DNA from: Aureibacter tunicatorum
GTDB taxonomy: Bacteria; Bacteroidota; Bacteroidia; Cytophagales; Cyclobacteriaceae
DNA length: 64,000 nucleotides
Assembly: GCF_036492635.1 (NCBI RefSeq)
Contig: NZ_AP025305.1
Coordinates: 4,544,000-4,607,999 of the forward strand
Direction: 5' to 3'
This document shows positions 36,812 to 46,126 of the stretch, piece by piece. Within the stretch, counting starts at the first letter, position 1. Each line of letters starts with the position of its first letter. The notes below the pieces were generated by a model that saw nothing but the letters and a program-made list of their open reading frames with translations, ran no database searches and was not told where the DNA came from. A program made the position numbers and the translations under genes.

Positions 36812-37660
36812 ATGCAGGTTTTTGAACACGTCTATGACGTACGGGAATATATAAAAGAGCGAATTGCTTCGGGCAAAAAAGTAGGTTTCGTGCCTACAAT
36901 GGGAGCCTTGCATGAAGGCCATATTTCATTGCTCAACAAAGCAAAACAAGAAAACGACATCGTTGTCTGTAGTATTTATGTCAATCCGACACAATTTAAT
37001 AACGCAGAAGATCTGAAAAATTATCCGTCACCCATAGAAAATGACAAAAAAAAATTAATCGATGCCCATTGCGACATACTTTACCTTCCTCAAACCAAAG
37101 AAATCTACCCAACAAAAGACCCTAAAGTAATTGTCGACTTCGGAGAAATGGAAAGAACGCTTGAAGGTGAATTCAGGCCAGGCCATTTCAAAGGAGTAGG
37201 TCTTATTATTACCAAGCTGTTCAATATAATCAAACCCGCCAAAGCATACTTTGGAGAAAAAGACTTTCAACAGCTCGCCTTGATTCGCAATCTTGCAGAT
37301 GAATTCATGTTCGACACCGAAATTATCGGAGTAGACACAATGAGAGAAAAAGACGGCTTGGCGATGTCTTCCCGCAACCTCAGACTAAACGAAGAAGAAA
37401 GAAAAATATCTCCAATTATATACAAAGCATTAAAAACAGTTGAAGAAAACCTAAAAAACGGAGATATAGAACAAGCAATTGAAAAAGGAAAAGCTGTGAT
37501 ATTGTCCAACTCCAAGCTCACTTTGGAATACCTAAGAGTTGTAGACGCATATACGCTTAAAGATATGGAAAACACCATGAAGACTTTAACTGCAAACATA
37601 TGCATAGCGGCTCATCTTGGTCCTGTTAGACTAATTGACAATATCCGCGTTGAACTTTAG
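36812..37660 (+). CDS. panC: Pantothenate synthetase
   Basis: PanC joins pantoate and beta-alanine with ATP to make pantothenate (vitamin B5), the precursor of coenzyme A. 282 residues, normal size. The nucleotide-binding HIGH-type motif is VGFVPTMGALHEGHISLLNK at about residues 23-42, and the KMSKS-equivalent is the usual LAMSSRNLRLN. FGEKDFQQLALIRNL is the pantoate-binding region. panD, which makes the beta-alanine substrate, follows after 125 bases on the same strand and probably belongs to the same regulatory unit. Confidence 0.96.
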   Translation: MQVFEHVYDVREYIKERIASGKKVGFVPTMGALHEGHISLLNKAKQENDIVVCSIYVNPTQFNNAEDLKNYPSPIENDKKKLIDAHCDILYLPQTKEIYPTKDPKVIVDFGEMERTLEGEFRPGHFKGVGLIITKLFNIIKPAKAYFGEKDFQQLALIRNLADEFMFDTEIIGVDTMREKDGLAMSSRNLRLNEEERKISPIIYKALKTVEENLKNGDIEQAIEKGKAVILSNSKLTLEYLRVVDAYTLKDMENTMKTLTANICIAAHLGPVRLIDNIRVEL

Positions 37661-37753
37661 CTGTTACAATAATCAATCTTTTTTCTAGTTGTATTAATGG
37701 CGAATCTTACTCGCTTTTGGAGCCTATTGCTATAAAAGGTTTCACTAAAACAC

Positions 37754-37761
37754 TATCTTTG
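37754..37761 (+). promoter_or_regulatory. Putative -7 promoter box for panD
   Basis: TATCTTTG matches TAnnTTTG, 25 bases before the panD ATG. The -33 box is not clear. If active, panD has its own start site in addition to read-through from panC. Confidence 0.4.
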
Positions 37762-37785
37762 TGACAAAACAGCTAAATCATTAAC

Positions 37786-38133
37786 ATGAATATCGAAGTA
37801 TTTAAGTCGAAAATTCACCGAGTGAAAGTCACTCAAGCGGAGCTACACTATGTGGGAAGCATCACTATCGATGAAGATCTAATGGATGCTGCCAATATCA
37901 TCGAAAATGAGAAAGTTCAAATTGTCAATATTAACAATGGCGAACGCCTTGAAACATATGTGATCAAAGGAGAAAGAGGAAGCGGAGTCGTATGCCTCAA
38001 TGGTCCGGCGGCAAGAAAAGTTCAAGTTGGAGATATTGTCATTGTGATATCTTATGCGACAATGAGCTTCGAAGAAGCTAAAAACTTCCAACCGACCGTA
38101 GCTTTCCCTGACGAGAACAATCGAATAGTATAA
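37786..38133 (+). CDS. panD: Aspartate 1-decarboxylase
   Basis: PanD makes beta-alanine from aspartate. It is translated as a proenzyme that cleaves itself to create a pyruvoyl group. 115 residues. The Gly-Ser cleavage site is in [15 protein letters not shown], with the Ser at about residue 26. The [20 protein letters not shown] segment and ending match the family. It functions with panC just upstream and is followed by a terminator. No separate PanM/PanZ maturation factor is visible. Confidence 0.96.
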   Translation: MNIEVFKSKIHRVKVTQAELHYVGSITIDEDLMDAANIIENEKVQIVNINNGERLETYVIKGERGSGVVCLNGPAARKVQVGDIVIVISYATMSFEEAKNFQPTVAFPDENNRIV

Positions 38134-38150
38134 AATATTATTGTGACATT

Positions 38151-38190
38151 AAAAGTTTGATCATTATATTGGTCAAACTTTTTTGTTTTT
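38151..38190 (+). terminator. panD terminator
   Basis: Arms AAAAGTTTGA (38151-38160) and TCAAACTTTT (38173-38182), loop of 12, then T-rich sequence. Confidence 0.8.
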
Positions 38191-38208
38191 ATATAAAATC
38201 AATTCATT

Positions 38209-39255
38209 TTGAAAGATAAAATTGTCTCGGTAACTAAGTATCTCATTACTCTGGTCATTGCTATTGCAATGTTCGCATACGCTCTAAAAGACTACTCTTT
38301 ATCAAGCCTTTGGAACGACATCAAACATGTGGATGTCAAGTGGCTATTGCTATCTTGCATCATATCCATTGCCAGCCATTGGGCCAGAGCTTACCGATGG
38401 AACTTGTTGCTCAAGCCTTTAGGTTATCCGCAACTTAGCTCTTTCCGAACTTTTCTGGCTGTAATGTCAGGGTACATAGCCAATCTAGCTATCCCAAGAA
38501 TGGGAGAAGTAACGAGATGCGGTATTTTGAAAAAAACAGACAATGTATCCATGAGCACTGGCATCGGCAGCGTTGTTACAGAAAGACTTATAGATCTTTT
38601 TACTCTTCTGGGATTGCTTGGAGCTACATTTTTATTAGAATACAATATTTTAAGTGGCTTCACCATAGATTTTCTTAGCAAGAAATTTGAAAAATACGAA
38701 AACTTGGTTCCCATTGCTGTTGGCCTTGGGGCAATATTCGTAGTGTTGCTCGCTCTTGCCATTTTCGCTTATTTTAGATATCGAAGCCATTTGGAGAAAA
38801 ATGCTTTTTATCTCAAAGGCAAAAACTTGCTAATGCAAGCTAGCGATGGTCTCCTTAGCTTAAGAAAAGTCGAACATCCTTGGAAATTTTGGCTTTCCAC
38901 AATAGTAATATGGGCATTATACTACTTAATGTCGTACGTGATTTTTTGGTCTATTCCCGAAACCTCAGATTTGACTTGGAGAGCGGGACTTGCAATCCTT
39001 GTTTTTGGAGGGATGGCCATGGCAGCGCCTGCGCCAGGAGGCATAGGAACTTATCACATCATGGTCAGCACAATATTGTTGCTCTATGGCATAGGAGAAA
39101 AAACAGGAATACTGTACGCCACAGTTGTGCACGCCACTCAAACTATTATGATTCTACTCATTGGCGGAATCAGTTTAATGGCCAGCGCTATAATATCCAA
39201 ACAAAAGAATTCAAAAGAAATCGAGAACGATGAGTTACAAAGAATCCATAAATAA
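38209..39255 (+). CDS. UPF0104 / lysylphosphatidylglycerol synthase-type membrane protein
   Basis: 348 residues beginning at a TTG codon (38209); I see no ATG close upstream and the first hydrophobic helix follows directly, so TTG is the likely start. There are about eight membrane segments. The family signature [36 protein letters not shown] fits the LPG_synthase_TM/UPF0104 group (PF03706), as does the later [13 protein letters not shown]. Members include the flippase part of MprF and uncharacterised transporters (family knowledge); there is no synthase domain here. The end overlaps the next gene by 26 bases, so the two are coupled; a role in envelope lipids or polysaccharide is an inference. 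Confidence 0.85.
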   Translation: MKDKIVSVTKYLITLVIAIAMFAYALKDYSLSSLWNDIKHVDVKWLLLSCIISIASHWARAYRWNLLLKPLGYPQLSSFRTFLAVMSGYIANLAIPRMGEVTRCGILKKTDNVSMSTGIGSVVTERLIDLFTLLGLLGATFLLEYNILSGFTIDFLSKKFEKYENLVPIAVGLGAIFVVLLALAIFAYFRYRSHLEKNAFYLKGKNLLMQASDGLLSLRKVEHPWKFWLSTIVIWALYYLMSYVIFWSIPETSDLTWRAGLAILVFGGMAMAAPAPGGIGTYHIMVSTILLLYGIGEKTGILYATVVHATQTIMILLIGGISLMASAIISKQKNSKEIENDELQRIHK

Positions 39256-39718
39256 AATTCACACTTTCGAACAAGCGAAAAACGTTTCAGAAAACTGGAA
39301 ATCCAAAGGCGAAAAAGTAGTATTCACAAACGGATGCTTCGACTTAGTGCACGTAGGGCATGTCGACTATCTTGAAAAAGCCCGAAAATTAGGAGATCGA
39401 CTGATCGTAGGCTTGAATACTGACAACTCAGTTAAAAGACTCAAAGGTGATTCTCGTCCGGTAAACAACGAAATGTTCCGAGCGCGTATTTTGGCAAGCA
39501 TGCAATTCATCGATGCTGTGATATTTTTTGATCAAGACACACCCCAAGAATTAATCACTGAAGTGCTGCCAAATATTTTAGTGAAAGGAGATGATTATAA
39601 GATAAGTGAAATTGTTGGTGCGAAAGAAGTCATCGCAAATGGCGGCAAAGTACAAACTATTGCATTTGTGGAAGGCTACTCAAGCACGAAACTCATTGAG
39701 AAAATCAAGGCTTTATAG
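39230..39718 (+). CDS. rfaE2: D-glycero-beta-D-manno-heptose 1-phosphate adenylyltransferase (RfaE2-type)
   Basis: 162 residues of the cytidylyltransferase fold. The nucleotide-binding motif is [19 protein letters not shown], followed by [23 protein letters not shown] and the later [17 protein letters not shown], which together are typical of the adenylyltransferase half of HldE. This enzyme makes ADP-heptose for LPS core. The kinase half (HldE1) is not fused here and not adjacent. The start overlaps the UPF0104 gene by 26 bases, supporting a shared envelope function. Substrate specificity among this family is inferred from motif similarity. Confidence 0.85.
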   Translation: MSYKESINKIHTFEQAKNVSENWKSKGEKVVFTNGCFDLVHVGHVDYLEKARKLGDRLIVGLNTDNSVKRLKGDSRPVNNEMFRARILASMQFIDAVIFFDQDTPQELITEVLPNILVKGDDYKISEIVGAKEVIANGGKVQTIAFVEGYSSTKLIEKIKAL

Positions 39719-39747
39719 TTCATATAAGCCTGATTTGTATAAATTTC

Positions 39748-39782
39748 GTCGCTAATCACCATGCTTAGCGACTTTCTTTTTC
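39748..39782 (+). terminator. Terminator after the heptose-phosphate adenylyltransferase gene
   Basis: Arms GTCGCTAA (39748-39755) and TTAGCGAC (39765-39772), loop of 9, then TTTCTTTTTC. Confidence 0.82.
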
Positions 39783-40223
39783 TTGCTCTATTCAAACAAA
39801 ATCTATAATTTTCTCATCCGATTACATATTTTTCACCTCATAACAGGATAAAAAAAATCCCTGCTTATCATTTTATTTATAAAAAAATATTATATTAAAC
39901 TCGCAAACTAATACTTGATTAACCCTTTTTACTGTGATTTATCTTGACTGAGGAAATTTTTTCAAATATTTCACCAAAACAAGGTAAAGTGACAAATTAA
40001 ACCGCAAAAATTAATTATTTTTCATTTTTTTTATTTTCGGACAACCGAAATAAACTAAACTCTTTGTATTATTTGATATCAGATCAACATTTAGTGCTTT
40101 TCTATTTTGGACAAAATCAAATAAAACTTATCTGAGTGAGAACATAAGTGCTATTTTGACGTTCAGAGAATAAGAAATACAAAAAATATTAATTTTAAAT
40201 TTATTAATATTTAATAATATCCT

Positions 40224-40242
40224 TAAATTTGCATTATTGCAA
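40224..40242 (+). promoter_or_regulatory. Putative promoter and small dyad of the AraC-type gene
   Basis: TAAATTTG (40224-40231) fits the -7 box. It overlaps the dyad TTGCA/TGCAA, a possible autoregulatory site. The leader would be about 95 bases. Confidence 0.4.
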
Positions 40243-40331
40243 TAGAACGAAAAGCAAGAATAGAAAAAAGGAATCAAATTTAACAAGAATAATTATATAA
40301 AAAGCGTTTAACAACCTCGAAAAGGAGAGAT

Positions 40332-41255
40332 ATGGAAGATTATAATAAGATTATTGAATCATTGGGGGTTAAATTCCACAAGTCCAAAAATGTGAAAATA
40401 TTACAATCCCTTAATATTTCTAATTTTTACGATGTAGAAAATACAATCCTTATATTAAACAAAGGAGAGTTGAGATTTGGAGAAGAGCAAGAACTAGTCA
40501 AAGAGGGAGAAATGCTTTTCATCCCTGGAGGCAAGTCTGTGAATGTAACATTCGGCAGCAATCCTGTTGAGTCATTATCCAATGACGAATACATGAGCCG
40601 TAAAGAAGAATTCTTCAAAGGCTTCCACTACTCGGAATTAGAAGATACTGTTTCTGAAAACTTCAGCTTGGTCAACTTCGAAGCTAAAGTATTCGATTCT
40701 GTGAATTTTTTCACTTCTTTGGATCTTCCTCCATTTATCATTCATAAGAGCGACAGATTAACTACTATCATCAGAACAATCATTAAAGAAAACGTTTCTG
40801 AGTTAGCAGGTAGCGAAAGAGTTGTAAAAATCAACACTGACTACTTAGTAGTTGAGATTGTAAGATACATCATCAAAAATAGATTGTTCGTAGAGCAACT
40901 TGCTACAAACAGCACTTACTTCAAAGATCCTAGACTTATTGACATTTTCGCTTATATCAAAGAAAATCTCAATGGCGATCTTTCAAACAAGGTACTTGCC
41001 AATGTTGCTAATGTATCTGAGGACTATGTTGGTCAATACTTTAAAATGTTGACAGGAATCAACCCTCAAGATTACATCGAATACCAAAGAATGGAAAAAG
41101 CTGTTCAGTTGCTTAGAACAACTAAGAAGAGCATCAGAGATATTGGTAAAGAAGTTGGTTACAAAGATACTGCTTACTTCTGTCGTCGTTTTAAAATGAT
41201 GTTTGGAATACCAGCTGGTAAAATGAGAAGAAGAGAGTCTTTGATGAATGTATAA
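40332..41255 (+). CDS. AraC family transcriptional regulator
   Basis: 307 residues. The first ~190 form an unassigned N-terminal part with cupin-like character early on (LNKGELRFGEEQELVKEGEMLFI) and later helices. The C-terminal ~100 residues carry two helix-turn-helix units of the AraC type (LANVANVSEDYVGQYFKMLT; IRDIGKEVGYKDTAYFCRRF, ending FKMMFGIPAGKMRR). It follows a 613-base leader and a strong AAGGAGAG ribosome site 6 bases before the ATG, which is unusual in this phylum and suggests high or controlled translation. No obvious target operon is adjacent; miaA follows after a terminator. The ligand is unknown. Confidence 0.9.
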   Translation: MEDYNKIIESLGVKFHKSKNVKILQSLNISNFYDVENTILILNKGELRFGEEQELVKEGEMLFIPGGKSVNVTFGSNPVESLSNDEYMSRKEEFFKGFHYSELEDTVSENFSLVNFEAKVFDSVNFFTSLDLPPFIIHKSDRLTTIIRTIIKENVSELAGSERVVKINTDYLVVEIVRYIIKNRLFVEQLATNSTYFKDPRLIDIFAYIKENLNGDLSNKVLANVANVSEDYVGQYFKMLTGINPQDYIEYQRMEKAVQLLRTTKKSIRDIGKEVGYKDTAYFCRRFKMMFGIPAGKMRRRESLMNV

Positions 41256-41289
41256 TTTGTATACATAAAATAAAAGAGACTTTAATAAT

Positions 41290-41326
41290 AAGGCTTCAGC
41301 TTTTCAAAAAGGCTGAAGCTTTTTTA
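41290..41326 (+). terminator. Terminator after the AraC-type gene
   Basis: Arms GCTTCAGC (41293-41300) and GCTGAAGC (41312-41319), then a T-run. Confidence 0.88.
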
Positions 41327-41385
41327 TTACAGGCTTTTTGAAAAATTCCTATTTGAATTTTAGACAACATTAACATTTAAAGTGA

Positions 41386-42303
41386 ATGAACGCGGATTTA
41401 ATCACAATTTTAGGCCCCACAGCCATAGGCAAAACATCATTGGCTGTTAATCTAGCATATTATTCTGATGGAGAGGTAATAAGCGCCGACTCAAGACAAG
41501 TTTACAAAGGAATGGATATCGGCACAGGAAAAGACATCGCAGAATATGTTATTAAAGGCCAAAATATTCCATACCATCTGATTGACATTGTTGATCCCGG
41601 CTATGAATACAATGTGTTTGAATTTCAAAAAGATTTTTTAAACTCTTATGAGCAAATACAAAAGCGAGGTAAAATTCCTATTCTTTGCGGAGGAACAGGC
41701 ATGTATTTGGATGCTGTGTTCAAAGGCTACAGATTAATGAAAGTTCCGGAAAGCTCCGAAGTCAGGGACATTTGCCGCAGTAAATCCGATGAAGAATTAG
41801 CTAAATGGCTTATGGATATCCGCAACACTCATAATAAAACGGATATTACAAACAGGGAAAGAACTATCAGAGCCATAGAAATTGAGCTTTATCAAATGGC
41901 GCATCGAAAAGAAATGAATGATTTCCCTAAAATCAACCATCTGGTATTTGGCATCAAAGCCGATACTGATCTTATAAAAAAAAGAATCACGATCAGGTTG
42001 AAAGATAGATTAGAAAATGGCCTTATCGAAGAAGTTCAAAGACTTCTGGATGAAGGATTAAGTCCTGAACAATTGAAGTTCTATGGACTTGAATACAAAG
42101 TTGTGACCGAGCATGTTATTGGTCAACTCAATAAAAATGATATGTTTCAAAAGCTGAACAGCGCCATACACAACTTCGCGAAAAAACAGATGACTTGGTT
42201 TAGAAAAATGGAACGTGAAGGTATGAACATCACTTGGCTTGATGCCAATGCGAATATAGACGACAAGCTAAAAACAACTATTTCTAAGATGCTAAAACAT
42301 TAA
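41386..42303 (+). CDS. miaA: tRNA dimethylallyltransferase
   Basis: MiaA transfers a dimethylallyl group to adenosine 37 of tRNAs that read codons starting with U, improving decoding. 305 residues. The P-loop GPTAIGKTSLAVNLA is at about residues 10-24, followed by VISADSRQVYKGMDIGTGK. HLIDIVDPGYEYNVFEFQKD and PILCGGTGMYLDAVFKGYR are family signatures. The C-terminal part ends with the 'FAKKQMTWFRK' motif common to the family. Bounded by terminators on both sides, it is a single gene. Confidence 0.95.
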   Translation: MNADLITILGPTAIGKTSLAVNLAYYSDGEVISADSRQVYKGMDIGTGKDIAEYVIKGQNIPYHLIDIVDPGYEYNVFEFQKDFLNSYEQIQKRGKIPILCGGTGMYLDAVFKGYRLMKVPESSEVRDICRSKSDEELAKWLMDIRNTHNKTDITNRERTIRAIEIELYQMAHRKEMNDFPKINHLVFGIKADTDLIKKRITIRLKDRLENGLIEEVQRLLDEGLSPEQLKFYGLEYKVVTEHVIGQLNKNDMFQKLNSAIHNFAKKQMTWFRKMEREGMNITWLDANANIDDKLKTTISKMLKH

Positions 42304-42304
42304 T

Positions 42305-42347
42305 CAAAAAAGCCATTGTCTTTAATTAGACAATGGCTTGTATTTTT
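42305..42347. terminator. Bidirectional terminator after miaA
   Basis: Arms AGCCATTGTC (42311-42320) and GACAATGGCT (42329-42338), flanked by A-run and T-run, between two convergent genes. Confidence 0.88.
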
Positions 42348-42386
42348 AAACCGCACTTTCAACATTCTCTTGATGGAAACTCTAAG

Positions 42387-43025
42387 CTAGTAAAGCATAA
42401 AATAAGTCACCGTAAAGGTCAATCCCATTATAGCCATCAATGCTGCCAAACTTGTCGCAAAGCCATTGTTGGCAGTTATCAGCTCGGATCTAATCTCTTT
42501 AGTCTTGTACGACACAGGCTCAAAAGACGAATCTTGAAAACTATATGATTTCTTCGGACTCTTTATTGAAAAAGTTTCCTTCTCAAAGCCAAGATATTCG
42601 ATATCATCCTCAGCTGTCAGTTGATCCAAGAACCTCTCGTATTTATCTATCATTCTGTTGTTAACCTCAATGATTTCTCCGCTTTTCAAATAAAGAACCA
42701 CTGTATGCAATTCATAGTATTTCGTTTGAGTGATTCCATAGCTGTATCCCTTCAATTCGGTAAAATCAACTTCTGATTTTTTGAAAATAAAAGGCTGCTT
42801 TATAAACATTTTACCATTGGCAAAAGAAATTTTCAAAGGAGTCTTTAAGAAGTAATACACCAAAGGAGCGAAGATCAAAAGAAATGAGAAAGCGAAAACC
42901 ATATCCTCATTGCTTGTCAATTTATTGTATGCGGCGAAGCCGATTATTCCGGCTAAAACCAACATCTGAAGTCCTGCGGCCAACTGGAAAATCGACCACT
43001 TGTGAAATGATTTTGACGTGTACAT
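42387..43025 (-). CDS. Unknown membrane protein, PH-domain-like
   Basis: 212 residues. Two membrane segments near the N-terminus (about 12-32 and 42-60) are followed by a ~100-residue soluble part with alternating strands (LKISFANGKMFIKQPFIFKK, YYELHTVVLYLKSGEIIEVN), then a final hydrophobic segment at the C-terminus. The strand pattern after two helices is like the bacterial PH-like (YdbT/DUF304) membrane proteins, but I cannot confirm it. It is a single gene, convergent with miaA. Function unknown. Confidence 0.65.
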   Translation of the reverse strand: MYTSKSFHKWSIFQLAAGLQMLVLAGIIGFAAYNKLTSNEDMVFAFSFLLIFAPLVYYFLKTPLKISFANGKMFIKQPFIFKKSEVDFTELKGYSYGITQTKYYELHTVVLYLKSGEIIEVNNRMIDKYERFLDQLTAEDDIEYLGFEKETFSIKSPKKSYSFQDSSFEPVSYKTKEIRSELITANNGFATSLAALMAIMGLTFTVTYFMLY

Positions 43026-43540
43026 TTTTAAGAGCGTATTGAGTAATTATCGATCTATAATCTAATTTTTTTATTAAATATAAATGCGAATGTAAAGAAG
43101 AATGAATTATTATTCAAATATTAAACTCGTATTTTTATCAGCGACAACAAGCATTAATTCACTGATTATCAACAACGTTCAATTTCCTCGTTCATTCATA
43201 GCCAAGAACGAAGCCGTATCTCCAAGATAAAATTTCAACAAATGATAAATTCTCAAAATTTTTTACCGTGTTTTTTGGCTTATCGGTAAAATTTGGGAAA
43301 AAATACGCTCAATAATGAATTTCAAGAGATTCAATGAAATAATATTTCGATTCGCACGGTTCAAGTAGCTATTTTTTATTGCATATTACCCTTTTTGCAA
43401 TTGTTTTTTAATTAAATCTCATAAATTTGTTTCATAAACAGAACTAACAATCAGTTAGGCAATGTTTTTGCGAAAAAATATCAATTCTTAATTTTTTGGA
43501 GTATATTAATCTCCATACACATGCGAAAATAATAATAATC
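43026..43540. other. Leader and spacer before thrA
   Basis: A 515-base AT-rich spacer. It holds an inverted repeat TTTTACCG/CGGTAAAA (43261-43268 and 43284-43291, loop 15) and a promoter-like pair (43400-43429). I see no threonine-codon-rich leader peptide before thrA, so classical attenuation is not supported. Confidence 0.45.
43400..43429 (+). promoter_or_regulatory. Putative promoter of the thr operon
   Basis: ATTG at 43400-43403 and TAAATTTG at 43422-43429 fit the Bacteroidota -33/-7 promoter (TTTG and TAnnTTTG, about 19 bases apart). The transcript would start near 43436 and have a leader of about 105 bases. Confidence 0.5.
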
Positions 43541-45997
43541 ATGAAGTTACTGAAATTTGGAGGAACATCTGTCGGATCTCCAGAGAGCATACGACAGGTA
43601 GCAGAGATCGTAAAAGATTACAAACGAAAGAATCTTGAATTTGCAATGGTTAATTCTGCCATGGGCGGCATTACCAACAAGATTATTGACGCTGCTCACA
43701 GAGCTAGCAATAGTGACGAGACCTACAAAGAAATTTTCGCTGATATTGAAACAAGGCATATTGCCACCATTAAAGAATTGATTATTATTGAGTCGCAAAG
43801 TAGAGTTATCGCACAAACAAAAATTCTTCTAAATGAACTGGAGGATTTGCTCTATGGAGTTTCTTTGATCAAAGAGCTTTCATTGAGAACTTTGGACCTT
43901 ATATTATCATTTGGCGAAAGAATGGCCTCGTATGTCATTTCTGAATTTTTGAATCAAGAAGGAGTGCCTGCAGAATTTTTGGATGCGAGGAAACTTATCT
44001 TGACAGATAAAACTTTCGGAAATGCAAAAGTGGACTTTGAAGAAACGAACTATAATATAGTAGAACACTTCAAAAACACAGACAAACTGCAAGTCATCAC
44101 AGGATTTGTCGCTTCTACAGAAAGAGGTGCCACAACTACGCTAGGAAGAGGCGGTTCGGATTACACTGCCGCGATTTTTGGCGCGGCGCTTAATGCTGAA
44201 TCCGTGGAAATCTGGACAGATGTGGACGGAGTAATGACTACCGATCCTCGCATGGTAAGAGAAGCATTCTCTTTGCCTACAATGAGCTATGAAGAAGCGA
44301 TGGAAATGTCGCACTTTGGCGCGAAAGTAATTTATCCGCCAACGATTCAGCCTCTTTGCAGCAAAAACATACCCATATATATAAAGAATACTTTCAATCC
44401 GACTTTTGAAGGGACTAGAATCAGCAGAGATTCTGAACAAAGAGAGTATCTAATCAAAGGCATCTCAACAATCAAAGATGTCGCCCTTATAAATCTGCAA
44501 GGAAGCGGCCTTATTGGAGTTACTGGAGTATCTTCAAGATTATTCGGCGCTCTTGCAAAGTCCGATGTCAATGTGATTTTGATTACGCAAGCATCATCGG
44601 AGCACTCGATTTCTTTTGCCATCAATCCGTCGGATTCAGAAAAAGCAAGAGAAGCTCTTCAAAAAGAATTCAATGAAGAGATCAAAGCTAGAAAAATCGA
44701 TCCTATACAAATAGAAGTTAATTTATCTGTATTGGCGATAATAGGAGAGAATATGAGACATACTCCTGGCATATCAGCAAAGTTCTTCAATGCATTAGGC
44801 AAAAATGGAATTAATGTAGTCGCTATGGCTCAAGGTTCGTCAGAATTGAACCTTTCGGTTGTCGTGCCTTCCAAAGATTTGTCAAAAGCCTTGAACTCGG
44901 TTCATGACGCCTTTTTCCTTTCTAATCACAAGACAGTGAATCTTTTTGTGGTTGGCGTAGGGCTTATTGGCGGTACTTTAATTGACCAAATCAAAAAGCA
45001 AGCTGATGTGTTAAGAGAAAAGCAACTCCTAAACATCAATGTGATTGGAATCGCCAGAAGCACTAAAATGCTATTCAATGAAAGCGGAATCAACCTAGAG
45101 ACTTGGGAGCAGGATTTGGATGAAAGGGGCGAAGCCGTTGATTTGGATGCATTTGTCATGAAAATGAAAGTATTGAATTTATCAAACAGCATTTTCGTAG
45201 ACAATACTTCCAGCGCTGAAGTCATCAAGTATTACATGAGCATCTTGGACGCATCCATCAACATCACAACTCCAAACAAGCTAGCCAGCTCTGGTTCTTA
45301 TATCCAGTATGACGAGTTGAAGAAATTGGCGTTCAACCACAATGTGAAGTATCTCTACGAAACGAATGTAGGGGCAGGCCTTCCTGTCTTGACTACCTTG
45401 TCGGATTTGAAAAATAGTGGAGATGAAATCATCAGCATCGAAGGTGTTCTTTCAGGAACTCTTTCATTCATATTCAACACATATGACGGAAGCGTGCCGT
45501 TCAGCCAAGTAGTAAAAGACGCTAAAGAGAAAGGATTTACTGAGCCGGATCCACGTGACGATCTAAACGGTATGGACGTGGCCAGAAAAATTCTTATTCT
45601 TGCTAGGGAAGCAGGAAATGTCTTAGAATTGCAAGATGTGGAAATAGACCCAATACTGCCTCAAAACTGTTTCGACGCGCCTTCTATCGAAGAATTTTTC
45701 GTAGAACTGGAAAAAGCTGATGGACAGATGGCTGACAAATGCCAATCCGCCGCTCAAGATGGAAAAGTATTGAGATTCATCGCAAGCTTCGAAGATGGCA
45801 AAGCAAAAGTAAGCCTTCAGGCGGTAGATATGTCAAACCCATTCTACAGTCTGTCAGGAAGCGATAATATGATTTCTTTCCGTACCAGCAGATATGATGA
45901 AAGACCATTAGTCATTAAAGGCCCTGGAGCTGGAGCAGAAGTGACAGCTGCTGGAGTATTTGCAGAGATAATAAGCATCAGCAATAAATTGGCATAA
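43541..45997 (+). CDS. thrA: Bifunctional aspartokinase / homoserine dehydrogenase
   Basis: Two enzymes in one chain of 818 residues, starting at ATG 43541 (MKLLKFGGTSVGSPESIRQV); the upstream in-frame TTG adds an implausible extension. The aspartokinase part (about 1-300) has KFGGTSVGSP and GRGGSDYTAAIFGAALNAE. Two ACT-type regulatory domains follow (about 305-455), usually binding threonine. The homoserine dehydrogenase part (about 460-818) has the NAD(P) motif VVGVGLIGGTLIDQ, the GVLSGTLSFIFNTYDG region and the late GAGAEVTAAGVFAEI. It makes homoserine from aspartate for the threonine and methionine branches. First gene of thrA-thrB-thrC-pheA. Confidence 0.95.
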   Translation: MKLLKFGGTSVGSPESIRQVAEIVKDYKRKNLEFAMVNSAMGGITNKIIDAAHRASNSDETYKEIFADIETRHIATIKELIIIESQSRVIAQTKILLNELEDLLYGVSLIKELSLRTLDLILSFGERMASYVISEFLNQEGVPAEFLDARKLILTDKTFGNAKVDFEETNYNIVEHFKNTDKLQVITGFVASTERGATTTLGRGGSDYTAAIFGAALNAESVEIWTDVDGVMTTDPRMVREAFSLPTMSYEEAMEMSHFGAKVIYPPTIQPLCSKNIPIYIKNTFNPTFEGTRISRDSEQREYLIKGISTIKDVALINLQGSGLIGVTGVSSRLFGALAKSDVNVILITQASSEHSISFAINPSDSEKAREALQKEFNEEIKARKIDPIQIEVNLSVLAIIGENMRHTPGISAKFFNALGKNGINVVAMAQGSSELNLSVVVPSKDLSKALNSVHDAFFLSNHKTVNLFVVGVGLIGGTLIDQIKKQADVLREKQLLNINVIGIARSTKMLFNESGINLETWEQDLDERGEAVDLDAFVMKMKVLNLSNSIFVDNTSSAEVIKYYMSILDASINITTPNKLASSGSYIQYDELKKLAFNHNVKYLYETNVGAGLPVLTTLSDLKNSGDEIISIEGVLSGTLSFIFNTYDGSVPFSQVVKDAKEKGFTEPDPRDDLNGMDVARKILILAREAGNVLELQDVEIDPILPQNCFDAPSIEEFFVELEKADGQMADKCQSAAQDGKVLRFIASFEDGKAKVSLQAVDMSNPFYSLSGSDNMISFRTSRYDERPLVIKGPGAGAEVTAAGVFAEIISISNKLA

Positions 45998-46009
45998 TGA
46001 TATTATACT

Positions 46010-46107
46010 GTTGACGCATGGAGTTTTATGCGCCAACTTTGTGCACCGATAATTTTCTTGTGCGCCAACAATATTAATTTAGGTGAATGATATTCTCTCA
46101 TTCACCT
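46010..46107 (+). repeat. Set of inverted repeats between thrA and thrB
   Basis: One arm, GTTGACGCAT (46010-46019), can pair with either of two downstream copies: ATGCGCCAAC (46028-46037) or GTGCGCCAAC (46060-46069). A third, perfect 10-base stem, AGGTGAATGA/TCATTCACCT (46081-46090 and 46098-46107), ends 19 bases before thrB. There is only a weak T-run after it, so this may be an mRNA processing or translational control element rather than a terminator. Confidence 0.6.
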
Positions 46108-46126
46108 ATTTCCATTTATAAGAGTA

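Larger units (their letters stand above)
39719..40331. other. Long leader region before the AraC-type regulator
   Basis: A 613-base AT-rich spacer. It starts with the terminator of the preceding gene and ends with a strong Shine-Dalgarno before the regulator. A TAnnTTTG match is at 40224-40231, overlapped by a small dyad, TTGCA-TTAT-TGCAA (40229-40242). I see no gene in the middle part (about 39785-40200). Confidence 0.45.

Noticed and set aside
43026-43540. Threonine attenuator leader peptide before thrA
   Set aside because: No short frame rich in Thr or Ile codons was found. The inverted repeat TTTTACCG/CGGTAAAA is not followed by a T-run.
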